Counted from the stretch's first letter, positions 11,538 through 23,900 are shown. The stretch: 64,000 nt of DNA from Bilabrum cf. latius (GCA_965178125.1 OZ237746.1:1116001-1180000); one strand, 5' to 3'. Notes: generated from the letters alone by a model not told the origin. Made by a program: numbers and translations.

Positions 11538-13132
11538 TCACGTCTCCTCCCTCCGTATTCGCTTGGTCCTCTCCGCCCTGAGCTCCACGGTGCCCTCCTT
11601 GCTGTTGCGGATGAGGTTGTCGAGCTTCCTCTTCCTGCTCTCCTCCATGACGGCGATCTTCCTGTGGGCCTTCTTGATGTTGCCGGGGGTGCGCCTCGAG
11701 TGCGTGACCCGCCTCACCTCGGGCAGGTGCCCGTACCTCTTCTTGAGCTTGTCCCTGTAGTCCCGCGCGTCCTTCTCCTTGCGGCTCAGGCGTCCCAGCT
11801 GCTCCGACGCGTTCGCTTTCCACACCCTCACGTTGGTGTCGTCCGACCCGGACAAAATGTACTTGCTGTCCCGCGAGTAGTGCACCGTGAACACCCGCTG
11901 CATGCGCTTGGCATGGTATGCCTCCCTGCTGCGGCCCTGTCTCGCCCCGAAGATCCGCACGGTGCGGTCGTACGAGGCCGTGGCGAACTCCTTGCCCGTG
12001 GGGCTGAAGGCCACGTCCATCACCGCCGAGACGTGGTCCTTGTGCACGCACAGGGCCCTCTTGAGGTGCCGCATGTCGAACGTGTAGCAGTGCGCGTCCT
12101 CGTTGCCCACGACAAAGTTCATGGGCTCTCTCGGGTTCCAGTCCAGAGCGTTCGACCTGGTCTCGAGCACCACCTTGCGCACCGGTGAGCCCGCCCGCAG
12201 GTCGTACAGACCCACGCTGCAGTCGGAGCTGACGCTGCCCAGGAGCGTGGGGTCCGCGGGGTTGAAGCGGACCTTGTACGTCGTGTCGCAGCCCCAGCTG
12301 AAGTTGGACACCGGGTCCGCCCGCGCGTGGTCCCAGAGGAGCACCTGCTGCCCCGCCGTGACGAACTGGTCCCGGTTGGGGCTGTGGTGCACCGAGGTGA
12401 GAGGGAACTTGGAGGACCACGTCGCGACGGGCTTGGCCCCGCGGCCCGCGGCTGCCAGAGACAGGGCCTCCTTGGCGGCGGCGGCGGCGGATGGGGTGCC
12501 CGCGCTCGCGCCCCCAGTGGCAGCGCCAGCGCTGCTGCTGCTGCTCGAGCTGGAGGACGACGAGGAGGGCAGGGACGGACCAGCCGATGCCCGCACGGCC
12601 TCTTCCACGCCAGCGCTTGTGGCCATGATATCGTACATATTCACAACTTTGTCGTCGCCGCATGACAGGAAAGCCAGCCCGTCCGGGGTGGCCGTGAGAC
12701 CACGGACGATCGACTCGTGGGCATAGGCGGACCACATGCACCGCTTGCTCGCCACGTCCCATACACGCACCTCACCGTCACCAGCACCGGATACAAATAC
12801 ATTCATATTCGTTTGGGACGTTGTGGACGAGTAGACACCGTCCGCGTGCCCGTCCAAAGCGAATAGGAACGGTTTTGCAAACATTCTCTCCATCTTGGCT
12901 GCATTGACCGCTCGCTTGTACTGCAATGCAAGAAGACCAATGCAAAAATACTATGTTTAATCAATTCAATCCGTCCACATGCCAGCGTGTATCGATATAG
13001 GGGACATCTCACCTCTTTGGCTTTTTCCAGCGGGTGCAACTTGGGGTCCAGGTTTCTAGCCTGCTTGTATACACCCCCTTTGGCATCTCTCGTCTCCCGT
13101 TTCGCAGATCGCTGCAAGATTTTAAACTTCAT
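11538..13132 (-). CDS. DCAF13: DCAF13/SOF1 WD40 protein of the small-subunit processome
   Basis: Nucleolar WD40-repeat protein required for 18S pre-rRNA processing. Two exons: 13132-13013 (start MKFKILQRSAKRETRD) and 12920-11538, with a 92-nt intron; predicted 500 residues. The junction restores the family sequence DPKLHPLEKAKE then YKRAVNAAKMERMFAKPF. WD repeats are visible (GHADGVYSS; DGEVRVWDVASKRCMW; DCSVGLYDLRAGSP; YDRTVRIFGARQGRSREAYH; DTNVRVWKANASEQLG), and the Sof1 C-terminal basic domain is clear (LPEVRRVTHSRRTPGNIKKA, KEDRRREN-like basic end). A Ser/Ala-rich insertion lies between early repeats. No in-frame UAG; TGA end. Divergent from the uS8 gene across 148 bases, a possible shared promoter for two ribosome-biogenesis genes. 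Confidence 0.93.
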
Positions 13133-13280
13133 TCCCTACGTTTGGGCAGCTGCAGACTAGTTGCACTTCTGGCAGCAAGTTCCTCCTTGTTGCGGAACAG
13201 AGAAACGCGCGGCGCCAATCGAAGATCGGATCGAATACCACAAACCACTACGCGGGCATTCAACGGCTTTAGGGGATACC

Positions 13281-13870
13281 ATGGTGCGCATGAGCGTGCT
13301 TGCTGACTGCCTGAAGACTATCTACAACGCTGAGAAGCGTGGCAAGCGCCAGGTTCTCATCCGCCCTTCCTCGAAGGTGAGACTAGGGCTTTCCTTGCCC
13401 TGCTATGCAACTGCTAGCCGTATGGGGCCTGCCCCTGGCTCATTGTTTGCGGCTGAGCGCTGCCAGTTGTTTCCATGCATGTAAATATTAAAAGTACTTG
13501 TTCGTGGTGCTGCACTCACACGACCAGCCATGAAAGTCCTCCGAGAACTTGCTCTGTCATCGATCGCCCGCAGGTGATCGTAAAGTTCCTGACCGTGATG
13601 CAGAAGCACGGCTACATTGGGGAATTCGAGATCGTGGATGACCACCGCAGCGGCAAGATCGTGGTGGAGCTGAACGGGCGCATCAACAAGTGCGGCGTGA
13701 TCTGCCCGCGCTTCGACGTGAAGGTTGGCGAGATCGAGAAGTGGACCAGCAACTTGCTGCCCTCCCGCCAGTTCGGCCACCTCGTGCTTACCACGAGCAT
13801 GGGCATCATGGACCACGAGGATGCGCGCGCCAAGCACACCGGTGGCAAGATCCTCGGCTTCTTCTACTGA
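13281..13870 (+). CDS. RPS15A: Cytosolic ribosomal protein uS8 (RPS15A/RPS22)
   Basis: Two exons, 13281-13376 and 13574-13870, encode exactly 130 residues, the universal length of eukaryotic uS8. It begins [19 protein letters not shown] and ends [11 protein letters not shown] followed by TGA, near-identical to animal and plant proteins. The 197-nt intron (gtgagact...cccgcag) falls after RPSSK. It binds 18S rRNA in the 40S body. No UAG codon is used. The TGA directly after the invariant C-terminus shows that UGA is a genuine terminator in this genome. Confidence 0.98.
13377..13573 (+). other. Spliceosomal intron of the uS8 gene
   Basis: GT-AG intron of 197 nt with donor aag|gtgaga and acceptor cccgcag|gtgatc, placed with confidence because the flanking protein is nearly invariant. 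It calibrates the splice signals used for the other genes. Confidence 0.95.
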
Positions 13871-14152
13871 GTAGCTGAGCCAAGCGTAGTTAGGTTCGAA
13901 GTGGGTGGCGCTCATAGACTGAGTGCTGCTCAGTGAGGGTTGCGGTAGTTAGTTGGGGATGGTATAGGAGCATATTGGGCTCCGATGGGGACATTCGTTG
14001 GGCTCTCCCTAGGAGGTCGGCGGGGGTGCCCGCGACCATGGGGATTGAGAGGAGTAGGAAGCTGCTGGCGGTTCGTTTTCGGGCGCGCGCGTTTTGGCTC
14101 GTTCGGTTGCGAATAGAAAGCCGTTTCATGCAGCTACTGGCATTCATTCTGT

Positions 14153-16930
14153 TCACCATTTCGGCCTGGAAGCACCGTCGTCGCCGCCGCCTAGCTCCTC
14201 CGCCGAGTCTCTCTTCCTCGTTCTCGTCCTGCTTTTGCCCGCGCCTGTTTTCAAGTTGCTGCCCCGGGCCGAGCCTTGCTTGCCAACCATGCTCTTCGGC
14301 TTGATCACATCCGGGATGGCGGGCTCGTCTCTGCCCTCGCGCTGTGTAGCAGCAGCCTCCGCCCGTCTCTCCTCCGCCACGGCACTCGCTCTAGCGCTGG
14401 CCGCCACACCCTGCTGGTCCGGCACCACCCCCGCCGAGTCACCCGGCAGCCTGGGCCCGTCCAGCTGCAGCCCCTGGATCTCCTCGGCGCTGCGGCCCGC
14501 CGACTTGGTCCCGCCGTACCGCGCCCCTGCCACGGCCCGCTTGGCGGCCTCTGCCACCAGCCGCTGCTCCTCTGTGCTCTGCCCCATGCGGCCCCGCCAC
14601 ACGTGCGCGAACGCGGCCGCCACCGCAGCTGGACTCGGAGCCGGAACTCGGAGCCGGTCCACGAACCCTCCCGCCCACGCGGGGGGGTCGTCAGAGGCCG
14701 TTTCCACGAGCGCGGCCGCCGACTGCAGCGAGCCCCCCACGTAAATCTTGCTCGCGAACGCATCCTGCCCGAACCGCTGCTCCGCCTGCATGGCGGCCCG
14801 GATGCTGTCGGCGTCTGCCTGCGCCGACGCAGCGGCCGACGGTGCCTCTCCTTGTGCCTCTCCTTGTGCCTCTCCGTCCTCCACATCATCGTCCTGGCTC
14901 TGCCCCTCCGCCTCCTCTTCTGACCCACGATGCTTGACGCCCACTGCTTCCCCTCGTTGCCCCCGACCCTCCGTGTCCGGCTAGAACCAATCGGGGAACG
15001 GCTTGGTCTTGGCCGTCAGCCCGGAGTCGATCGACCTCCCGTACCGGTCCAGCTCGTTGAAGGGGTCGTCCTCAGGGTCCACGGGCCCGCCCTGCTTGGC
15101 CGTGGTGTCGTACGGCGTGGAACCACCGTCGATGTCATCGTCACCGATCGAAGACGCCACCACGTCATCGGCGCGGTGCATGCTGCCCACCGCGAACTGC
15201 GCCACGTAGGGGGCGTCTTCGGGCCTCTTCGCAGGGAACAAGTCCTCGGGCCGGGGGGAGTCGTCCTTGCTGCCAGCTCCACCACTGCGTCTTCCCTCCC
15301 CCACCCCATCGTTATTGTCATGTTCATCGTCCTGCTCTCGCCTGTGCCACGGGATGTTGAAGTGGTCAGGCTGCCCCAGGGGGCCCGGCCCCATGTCGAA
15401 ATCGTCCTCGGGGAGCGGCCTCTTGCCCTCGGGTTTGCCCCCGCCCTCACCCCCGCTCTTGGTGTCTGGTTGTCCGTCCCCACCACGCCCATGGCCGCCC
15501 TCGCCCTTGTCCCTGTTGGCCTGAAACCAAGCCGGCGCACCGCTGGGCCTCTCCCCCTCTCCTCCTGTTCCCCCCATCTTCTCTCTCGCGGCCTGCATCT
15601 CCTCCTTGAATACCCTCTCATCCGCTGGGATCTCCGGGATGGCCTGCGCTTTCTCCCTGCTCGCCTCCAGGTCGCTCTCGAAGGGGGTCTGGATGCCCCT
15701 CTCCTGGTACCTGCTCTCCTGCTGGTGCATCGCGCGCACTGCCTCCGCCGGGATGGACGTGGCGATACCCTGCTTCTGCGCGGAGCGAACCAGCCGAAGG
15801 TTCCTCTCCGAGTCCGCCGCCAGGAAGTGGTTCACGGACCCGGGGAGGGGCAGCACCTCTCGTCGGGCGGCAGCCGCGTACATGGTCAGCACGGACTGCA
15901 CGTCGAAGAAATCGTGCATGCGGCCGAACCAATCCCCCGCGGGGTGCACCACGAGGTTGGCGCCCAGTAGGCTGCCCCCAAGGTGCGTGCTGGGGAACAC
16001 GTGCACGGTGAGCGGGTCAGACGACGCTTGCTGCTCCTGCTGCTGCTGCTGCCCTTGCTGCTAGCCCGTCGTCCTCCTGCTCCCGCGCCTCCCCCTTCGA
16101 TTGTCCAGCTCGGACTGATCGGACTCCAGGTCCCTGGTGGCCTGGTCTAGCATCTCCAGGGTCGTGTCTCCGCACTCCCCGCAGCGGTGGTGCCGCGCCC
16201 TGTGCGCGCACACCAGCACGGAGATCCCCGGGATCTGACGGAGCACCACGGTGTTGCCCCCGCGAGGCTGCGCGGAGGGAGCATCGGACGCATCGCTCTC
16301 CCACGGCGCCTCTGCGTACTCCAGGCCCGCTGCCTTGAGGGCCTGGCGGATGGGCCGCTGCAGCGTGATGGCGGCCGACACGCGGGCCACGTCGCCCAGG
16401 GAAAGGCCGCTGAGCAGCACGCCGTCGGGGTAGACTATAACACCGTGCAGCTGGCCCGATGAGAAGTCTGATTGGACCAGAAACTTGCGCAGGCTGCCGC
16501 GCTGCTTTTCCGGCTGGGATGCGTCCAGGAGAGACACAGCCACTCGGAAGTCCTCGCGCTCCCGCCCGCCAATCAGTCGGAAGTACCGCTGGTACAGGCT
16601 GCCGGGATCATTCTGTGGATTTCTTGTCCATAGCTGGCGCGGTGTAGAGCTAAGAATCCCGAGGTGCCTGTGGTGGAAGGTCACGGTGGCTGAGACTGGC
16701 ACCACATCCCGGAGTGAGACCTCTCCCTGCACTTCGTTCTCATCCGGTGCCCCCTCGTTGCTCGTGGCCGATTCTGTAGATGTGGAGCATCCTGACAGTA
16801 GCTGTGCTGCGGCCCTCGGGTGCCGGCGGCAAGTTCTGGTGACGTGGCGACTGCGCACGAGACGTCCGAACCTGCCTTGCCCCGCGGCGGCCAAGTGCTG
16901 CATCCACCTGGTGCCCTGCATCCGACGCAT
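14153..16930 (-). CDS. Sucrase/ferredoxin-like (AIM32/Apd1 type) thioredoxin-fold protein with long C-terminal extension (2 in-frame UAG)
   Basis: Predicted 925 residues in one exon. The Arg-rich, acid-free N-terminus (MRRMQGTRWMQH...RTCRRHPRAAA) looks like a mitochondrial presequence. The Suc_Fer-like domain (Pfam PF06999) is recognisable in order: HGVIVYPDGVLLSGLSL, then VLVCAHRARHHRCGECG (ligand-type Cys/His), then VHVFPSTHLGGSLLGANLVV with the conserved H-x-GG, then HPAGDWFGRMHDFFDV. The UAG at 16061 lies between the Cys and His motifs inside a glutamine-rich loop, so a stop there would cut the domain in half. The second UAG (14981) follows FPDWF and precedes a charged tail. Ends at TGA 14153. 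Such proteins bind a thioredoxin-like [2Fe-2S] cluster; yeast AIM32 is mitochondrial. The roughly 550-residue C-terminal region is unrecognised. Confidence 0.82.
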
Positions 16931-17122
16931 GAGTCGAATGCGCTACACCCTGGCGAGTGCGGGCATTAAACTAGCTCCGAGTATTGAAGTGGGAGCTACG
17001 CGGTCCAGCTGTTTCCCGGCGGCGGTGATGAGTGGGATCGTCGGCAGTTGCACATGGCACTTCGAATGGCAGCCCCGCGCGCTGACGATGTTTCCTCGTA
17101 GTATAGATAGGTTAGAGTGCTA
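16931..17122. promoter_or_regulatory. Divergent intergenic promoter region
   Basis: 192 bases separate the starts of the Suc_Fer-like gene (minus) and membrin (plus), so both 5' control regions must lie here or in 5' UTRs. I see no motif I can name. Confidence 0.4.
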
Positions 17123-18029
17123 ATGTAGTAGCTAGGAGATGAGTACGAGTAGTTGGAAGATGGAGATAACTCGCCCGAGGCAAAAAATCAGGCGTGTCGA
17201 ACCTTGAACGCTGTGTAGCAGGCGCTTGCTCGCTTGCAGGCTTCCGTGGCGGAATCAGCAGACGCAAAATGGATTTAGTAAGCATGTTCACGCCATATTT
17301 GACTGGAAACCATCGCTTGCGGGCATACTGTTGAACAGCAGCTGCTGGCAGGCGCGCTCTACCCAACCGCAGGCAGTCGAAGGCCTTGTAGCATGAGCTT
17401 CAGGAGCATCGTGGCAATATGGAAAAATATATGAGTGCTAGTTATGTGCGTGGCCAGGTCGCTCGTGATAGGAAGCGGCTGTTTTAGGGCGCTTCGGTGA
17501 GGACCAACGAGCTGCCAGCATTGACCGCGCTGCCCGCGCCGCTGTCCTGGCCCCACACTAAGCTGCAGATTATGCTCTCTCCTTGCAATGTTCCCCGCAG
17601 TCTCACGCGGAGAATGGGATTGTAGATACGCTAGTGCGTGAGGGCGACTCCCATCGCCGCAGCCGCACGATGGTGAACCGGTTCATCGCGCAGATGACGG
17701 CGGCCGGCGAGTCCCTCACCAGGCAAGGGGACGCGTTGAGGGGGGCGCGTCGGGGCCTCCTTGACATGGCCAGGTCTCTCGGGGTGTCCCAAGGGGTGGT
17801 GCGCTGGGTGGACCAGCGCGCGACCGTGGACCGCATCCTCCTCGTGCTGGGCGGGCTGCTGCTGCTCGTGCTCATCCTCGCCCTGTGGTACTTCAGGAGA
17901 GGAGGGGCCGAGGTCGTCAGCCAGGGGATGCAAGCCGTGGGGGTGGTACCCGGAGACGGTGGGGTAGGACCTGGGGACCAGGGGGGCGAAGCGGGGGCCG
18001 GGGAGCAAGAGGATGCGGTGCTTTCGTAA
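17123..18029 (+). CDS. GOSR2: Membrin/GOSR2/Bos1-type Golgi Qb-SNARE (3 exons, 7 UAG codons)
   Basis: Predicted 235 residues: exons 17123-17277, 17373-17496 and 17601-18029, ending TAA. The C-terminal SNARE motif and anchor match membrin: MVNRFIAQMTAAGESLTRQG, LRGARRGLLDMARSLG, VVRWVDQRATVDRI, then a single membrane segment LLVLGGLLLLVLILALWYF. The zero-layer Gln is the Q of LTRQG. The N-terminal helical domain is recovered only if UAG is Gln: UAGs at 17126, 17129, 17150, 17216, 17389 and 17485, plus one split by intron 1 (TA at 17276-17277, G at 17373). With Gln these give amphipathic helices such as NAVQQALARLQASVAES and ALQHELQEHRGNMEKY, as expected for the Habc region. It acts in ER-Golgi fusion. 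The start is the first in-frame ATG; exon 1 is less certain than exons 2 and 3. Confidence 0.82.
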
Positions 18030-18249
18030 CAGGCTGCGTGTCGAGCCCCCCACATTGGGGCAACGCGATGATGATGATGATAATAATAATACAACCGGAC
18101 TGTCATTGGATGCCCACGCAGCACAGTGCGATGCACCCGGTGGGAACCCCTGCCAATGCCCTTCGAGAGGAGGCATGGGCAGCGGACGCGCCCGATGCAA
18201 CGTGCACTGCGCCGGCGTACAGGCCAATGGAGCGGGTTCCCGCCCCATC

Positions 18250-20388
18250 TCATCCGGTTCTTCGTCCCCTGGAGCTGCTGCGCGCTCGCCCTGTCCCGCC
18301 CCGCCCATGCTCTCCACCCTTGCCCTAGCCCCCCTGTGCCCCTCCTGAACGATCCGACGAGTGCTTGCGAGGGTGGGTGCCCACCTCCTCCTGGCCGTGG
18401 TACCTGTGCGCAGGGGGCAGAAGCGTCGCGTTCAGCAGCAGCGCCGCCCAGTCACCGAAGGCCCAGATGGCCCACCCGGTCGGGTCCCCCGCCGCCTGCA
18501 GCATCTTGGACCACTCGATCATCACCTTGGCGAAGGCTGCCAGCCGGCGCCCGATCGGGTCGCTCAGCACCATGTCGTTCATGCACAGCAGCGCCTCGTA
18601 TGGGCCCAGCGACACGATGGCGATGCGCGGCAGGGACAGGGAGGGCTGGCCCGTGAGAGCGGCTGGATAGGCGCCCCCGCGCCCGGGGACCGGTCTAGTG
18701 GCGGCGTGCCTCTGTCCTTGTTCCCTGGCGGCGTGCATGATCTGCTCCGCGATCACCACGCCCTGCATCTCGGCCGAGTGCGCCAGCATCAGGTCGGGAG
18801 AGCCTTCCTGCAAGGCACAGTCTCCCCCTGCATACACCACAGACACATCACTTTTCTCACCGCTATCATTCTTTGCATCAGCATCAGCCCCCACCCCGCT
18901 GCGACCGGCCGCACGCACCCCCACGACGCGCATGTCCCCGTCCACGGCCAGCCGCCCCCACCGGATCGACCCCGCGAAGGACTCCTGCGCGGCGCCACCG
19001 TCCAGGAACTCGAGGTTCCGCAGGCTGCCCACGCACTTGAAGCACATCGCGGCCCGCACGCTGCGGCCGGACGATGTGACGTACGTGCCCGCGGGCCCGC
19101 TCGCATACGCCAGAGCATCACTTGCATCCTGTGCATCACTGCCATTCTCATCGTCATCGTGCTCCTCTCCCTCTCTTGTTGCTTCCCCGGCCTCTTTCTC
19201 TTCCTCCCCTCGCCCCCATGCTTCCACCCCTGCGGCCCTCCTGGCCTCCACCATGCATGCCCTCCTCCTCTCGGCGGGAGCGCCCTCTCCCGGCCTGCCG
19301 CTGAATCCAGGGGGGCCCTCCACCACCCTCTCCCCCAGCACCACCTGCACCCCCTTGTTCCTCAGCCAGGCCAGCGCGGCCTGACCCATGGAGGGCTGCC
19401 CCAGCTGGCTCAGCAGGGCCGGGCCGCTGTGCACCAGCGTCACGCCCTCCCCCGACCCCCGCGCGTGCGCGATCTCCCCGGCCAGCTCGACGCCCACGGC
19501 CCCGCCGCCCACCACTAGGACCCCCTCCTCGCTCGTCACACCCCGTATGGCCCCCGCGGCCCCCCGCAGTGCCTCCCTCCTCTGCACCGCGCTGTGCTCC
19601 GTGTGGTTGGCCTTCATCGGGGCCTCGTAGTCGGAGCCCGCTGCCACCACCAGCGAATCGAAGGGAACCTTCACTACGGAGTGAGGAGCAGCAACGGAAG
19701 AAGCCCTGTGTCCGCCCCGAGTGTGAGCAGAAGAAGAAGAAGAACAAGAAGAAGAAGCTGGCGGCACAGGCGAGGTGAGGCCGCGGCCGCGCACCACCGT
19801 CACGTACCCGGCAGGCGTAGAGGCCTCGCCCCGCCCCGTGCCTCCCTGTGAATCTGCAGGTGTCAGCTGCACGTCAACTACGGTACCCACCTGCAGCCGT
19901 GCGTCACCGATGACTTGGCTCAGCGGTCGCTGCGGACGGAGTGCGGGGGGGAATTTACTGGCTGATCGGAGCTACACCAGCAAGGGGGAACTGATAGTCT
20001 TGCTTGATCAACAAGAGCGCCATGCATCGAGCCCGGCTCTTCTCACCTGTATACGATGCGCGTTATCCGGCTCCACGAGGGCCCGGAGAATCCCCGGCGT
20101 GTACTCAAAGTATGGCTTGCTGTCAATCATGGTTACTTCAATTTCCCCTCGCCGAATGGATGGACTCAATTCTCTGGACACTGTCAGCCCGCAAAAGGCC
20201 GAGCCGATCACCACGACTCGGTGAGGCGGCTTGCTTGGAATGTTGGCTGAAGTGGTAATCCATGCTGCCAGCTACAGAGGTGCTACTGCAAGACTCCACA
20301 GCAAGTGCGCGCTCGCGCACGTGCACGATACTACACTAGCAACAAAATCGAGGGCTATGAACAGAATTTCCCAGGAGCCTCCGAGCAT
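18250..20388 (-). CDS. AIF/FSP1-type FAD/NAD(P)H oxidoreductase with hydrophobic N-terminus (2 in-frame UAG)
   Basis: Predicted 673 residues from exon 20388-20047 and exon 19929-18250 (117-nt intron). After a hydrophobic N-terminal segment (ILFIALDFVASVVS...HLLWSLAVAPL) comes the FAD-binding motif VVVIGSAFCGLTVSREL, with IDSKPYFEYTPGILRAL as in AIFM2/FSP1 and type II NADH dehydrogenases. Next are VPFDSLVVAAGS, the second Rossmann motif GVLVVGGGAVGVELAGEI, and SVVYAGGDCALQEGSP near the FAD end. The family reduces quinones with NAD(P)H; FSP1 suppresses lipid peroxidation. Low-complexity insertions (Ser-rich, Glu-rich) interrupt both nucleotide domains. UAGs are at 20272, which joins the ATG-bearing N-terminus to the FAD motif, and 18325, adding 24 residues before TGA. 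Which subfamily it belongs to is open. Confidence 0.8.
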
Positions 20389-20998
20389 GCTGGAATCAGC
20401 AGTGACGTGGCTTGCTAAGTAGAGCTGCAAACGGATCCTTGCAGGTCGCTGCCGGACTAGAATTATCTCCTTTGACCAATGGATCCCTTTCAGCGAATTA
20501 TGGAGCAGTTCGCGCGAAAAAGTGCAAGCGCGCGCTCAAAATCTGCACGAATCGTAGATTCGAGAAGTTGCTCATTGCCTTATTAAGCAGTGCTATTCAT
20601 GACGAAACCGAATCTGATTTTGAACCTGAGAGGTGAAAGTGGCCGACTGACAGGGCAATTCGGCCGCGTAATCCAGGAGTTTTCATTATATTTGCACAGA
20701 ATATTATCTTGAGCACCATTCTTGCAGTGTTGATCCTATTTGTACCTGGCGATAAAGATGGAATTCGCCCAAGTTGGCTTCGATGGATCTGAATCAGCCA
20801 ATAGTGCTACCAGTACGCAGCGGTCAGAGCGAGCCTTCTCTTCTTTGTTTTTGATGCCAAGCAGTGTGGCTGCGCTGTGGCAGCAGAAGTGAGACCGACC
20901 GTAGAAGCAGGGGGATCGCGACAACGCTTCCGAATGCCAGCGCATGAGCGTTGATTGGATCCTCCTTCCCACAATACACCGTTTTTTGGTTGCCGCAG
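20389..20998. other. Divergent intergenic region; may hold an unresolved first exon of the PI-kinase gene
   Basis: About 610 bases between divergent genes, noticeably AT-richer than the coding DNA. An ATG at 20759 opens 44 codons (MEFAQVGFDGSESANS...) to a TGA, and a good acceptor (gttttttggttgccgcag) ends at 20998. These could be the first exon and intron of the downstream kinase, but I find no convincing donor, so I do not annotate the exon. Confidence 0.4.
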
Positions 20999-23900
20999 GC
21001 GGTCCGGTGAGTCTGACACGGTAACTACACTAGCCTCTGCGATGACTGCGGCGCAAGCTGGCCGTAGACGCTCGAAGTAGCGCAAGACGGCACTGCCAAT
21101 CGGCGATCGCAACACAACCGGCGCCTACCAGCTCCGAGATGAGAATGCAGTCAGTTTGCTCGTATTCAAGGTGAGTTCAGCTCAGTTTCTGTCCACTAGC
21201 GGCTACTCGTCTGCTTGATCCGTCCCCAGCCCCGTCCGACGCAAGGCCTGCAAGCGCGTAGCTGGCTGCGGTGCTGCGAGTCGTGCACGGCCACTGGCCC
21301 CGAATAGTCGAGCTCCGCACCCCGATGCTGCGACTCATCCTCATTTCCATTCCATGCTCACTTGTATGCCGTTTGTCGCTTGCGATTTGCCGCTCGCAGC
21401 CCGAGGACGAGGAGACGGGCGCTGCTCTCAACCCCAGGGGCCACGCCCAGGCCCAGGTGCGCGCGGGCGTGAGACCCGGAGGGTGCGCCTCCCGCGAGGC
21501 CGCTGCCTTTTTGCTGGACCACGGGGGCTTTGCGTCTGTGCCTCCCACCGCGCTCGCCTACGCGCGGGACGGGGCCTTCAACTACGACCCGCTGGCTGTG
21601 GCCCGGGCCCGGGCCAAGGCGGCTGCAGCGATGGCCCGGAAGCGGAGGGCCAGGTAGGAGGCGCTGGCGAGGCGAAGGGAGGCGCAGAGGAAGAGGAGAG
21701 AGGGGAAGAAGAAGAAGGAGGAGGAGAAGAAACAGAAGCAGAATCAGTCTAATCGCAACACGACAGGGACAGGGGGCGCGCTGGGGGCGGACTGCGACAG
21801 CCGTGGCATGGGCCTCGGCCTGGGCGGGGGTCTCCTGAGGATCGGAGCACCCTCCGGCTTGGGGCAGAGGCAAGGGCAGGGGCATGCACCCGTGCGTGGA
21901 TTGGCCTACCGCAGTGTGGTGGGCATGCGCGCCGGCGCGGGTACCACGGGGATGGGCTTACAGGCCGCTGCTGGTGCTGGTGCGAGGGGCAGTGTCGTCG
22001 TCGTGCCCCAGATTGAGGGCGGGCTGCTGGCCCCCTCAACGGCCGATGGCAGCAGCATGGAGGACCAGCGACAGGACCGTGCAATGCACCCGATGGGCCC
22101 CAGCTCTGACACGAACACGTGCGCCACGCGGACCTCCAGCGCGCTGGCAGCGTCCACGGGCCTGACGATGACAGTGTCGGTCGGGGCTCCGGGTGCTCTT
22201 GCCGGCACTCGGGCAGGCAGAGAGCTGTCTGCGATCGAGGATCGAGGGGGCAGTGCTGGAGGTGGGGCTGGAAGTGACGCTGGAGGTGAGGCTAGCAGCC
22301 GGCTGCGCGCCTCCGTTCTGGGGAACAACAGCAGTGAAGGGGGTAGCAGCTCGGTGATTAGGGAGGCCATGTCATCCGCGGCCATGTCCGCCACGTCCTC
22401 ATCACACATCCGTGTCCCGCCCGCAGGACCGGCAGCGAGCTCACGAGCGGGGCCCACCACCAGGCCCCCGGGCGGGATCGGGGCGGGAATGGGGACGGGG
22501 ACGGGGATGGGCCAAGGCGCGATGGACAGGGAGGCAGGTGCCGGTGTCCCCTCCGTGGCGAGCAGCAGCCACAGCCAGCCCGCTGGCCAGCTGTCTCCGC
22601 CCGTGTCGCCCAAGGCCTCGCCAGAGGTGCGGCCGGGGTACGACCCGGATGCATCGCACGGCAGTGCCATGGTGCCGCTGCACCTGAGCCGCGGCATGGA
22701 GGGACACCACGATGCAGGCCACGGGCACGGGCACGGTCAGGGGCAGGGGAAGGGAGAGGGGAGGGGCGCCAGGACAGGGCCCCGGCGACGGCCCCGGTGC
22801 GGGTCGGCCGATCACCGCGATCTGGAGTCGCCCCCACCCCCCGAGGCCGTGGCCAAGTTCCTGCCCCTCAAGCTGGGCAGCGTGCAGCTTTTCGTGCCCC
22901 ACGCCTGCTCAGCGGAGGACGTGGGCAGCGGCCTGTGGAAGGCGGACCAGGTGCACCGCATCGGCATCCTGGACGTGAGGCTGTGCAACCTGGACCGGAA
23001 CGAGGACAACATTTTGATCCGGCCGTACTTCCACGATGCGGAAGAAGAGGAGTAGGATGAGCGAGAGCCGGTGGGATAGCGAGGGCGAGTTGGATAGGTC
23101 AGGCAGGCTGGCACCTCGGGTTGGCAGAGGGAGGCAGAGTGGGAGAGGGAGACGGAGACGGGTGGACCATTCACGCCGACAGTGGGCTCGCCACGGGTGG
23201 AGGGGGTCGGGGAGCAGCAGGAGAAGGGGCGGCCCAGCAACATCGCAGTGGCTGGATGGGCCGGCACAGACAGAGACAGAGACAGCGTGTAGGCGAGGGG
23301 CTCTCCGCGGGCCAGCAGCTCCCACCGCGAGGCCAGCGGGCTGCACCTGTCGGGCCTGGGAATGGACCTGGAGGCCGGTGTGGACGGCATGCACGGAGGC
23401 GATGGGGCCACGTCCCGGGACACTGGCGAGTACCGCCGGGGCCAGGGCCCGGATGGCAAGGAGGGCGCCACTCGGTGTTCCTCCGCGTCCTCGCGGGGAA
23501 ACGGCTCCTACCTCCCGCCCGTGCCGCTGGACGTGGTGCTCGGGCGAGTGGCCTCCAATCTATCCGGGTCTGCCTCGAGCACAGCGGACGATGGGACCCC
23601 CACGCCGTCAAGGTTCGAGGGCCGGGCGGATGCGGCCCCGCTGTGGACTACAGGGGGGGGCGACAGGCGGGCCGACCGGCCGGCGGGGGTGGACCTGCCG
23701 AGCCCGAGCCCGAGCCCGAGGCCCGGAGACAGCCCCGGCCCTCGGACGGGAGGACTCCTCGCCGGCGCTGAAAGTGGAGGAGCAGGAGCAGCGGGACAAG
23801 GAGGCAGCGGGTCCCTCGCCTCGTCCAGGAGCTCGCTGCCGGGGGATGCAGAATCCACCGGTGGATCGTTGAGCGAGGCCGGCAGCAGCTCGCTGATCCC

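Noticed and set aside
11512-12762. Long frames overlapping DCAF13 on both strands
   Set aside because: GC-rich DNA leaves most alternative frames open; none shows conserved motifs, whereas the WD40 frame does.
20759-20893. Short ATG-initiated frame upstream of the PI-kinase
   Set aside because: It may be a first exon, but it ends in TGA and no good splice donor is evident, so it is not annotated as coding.
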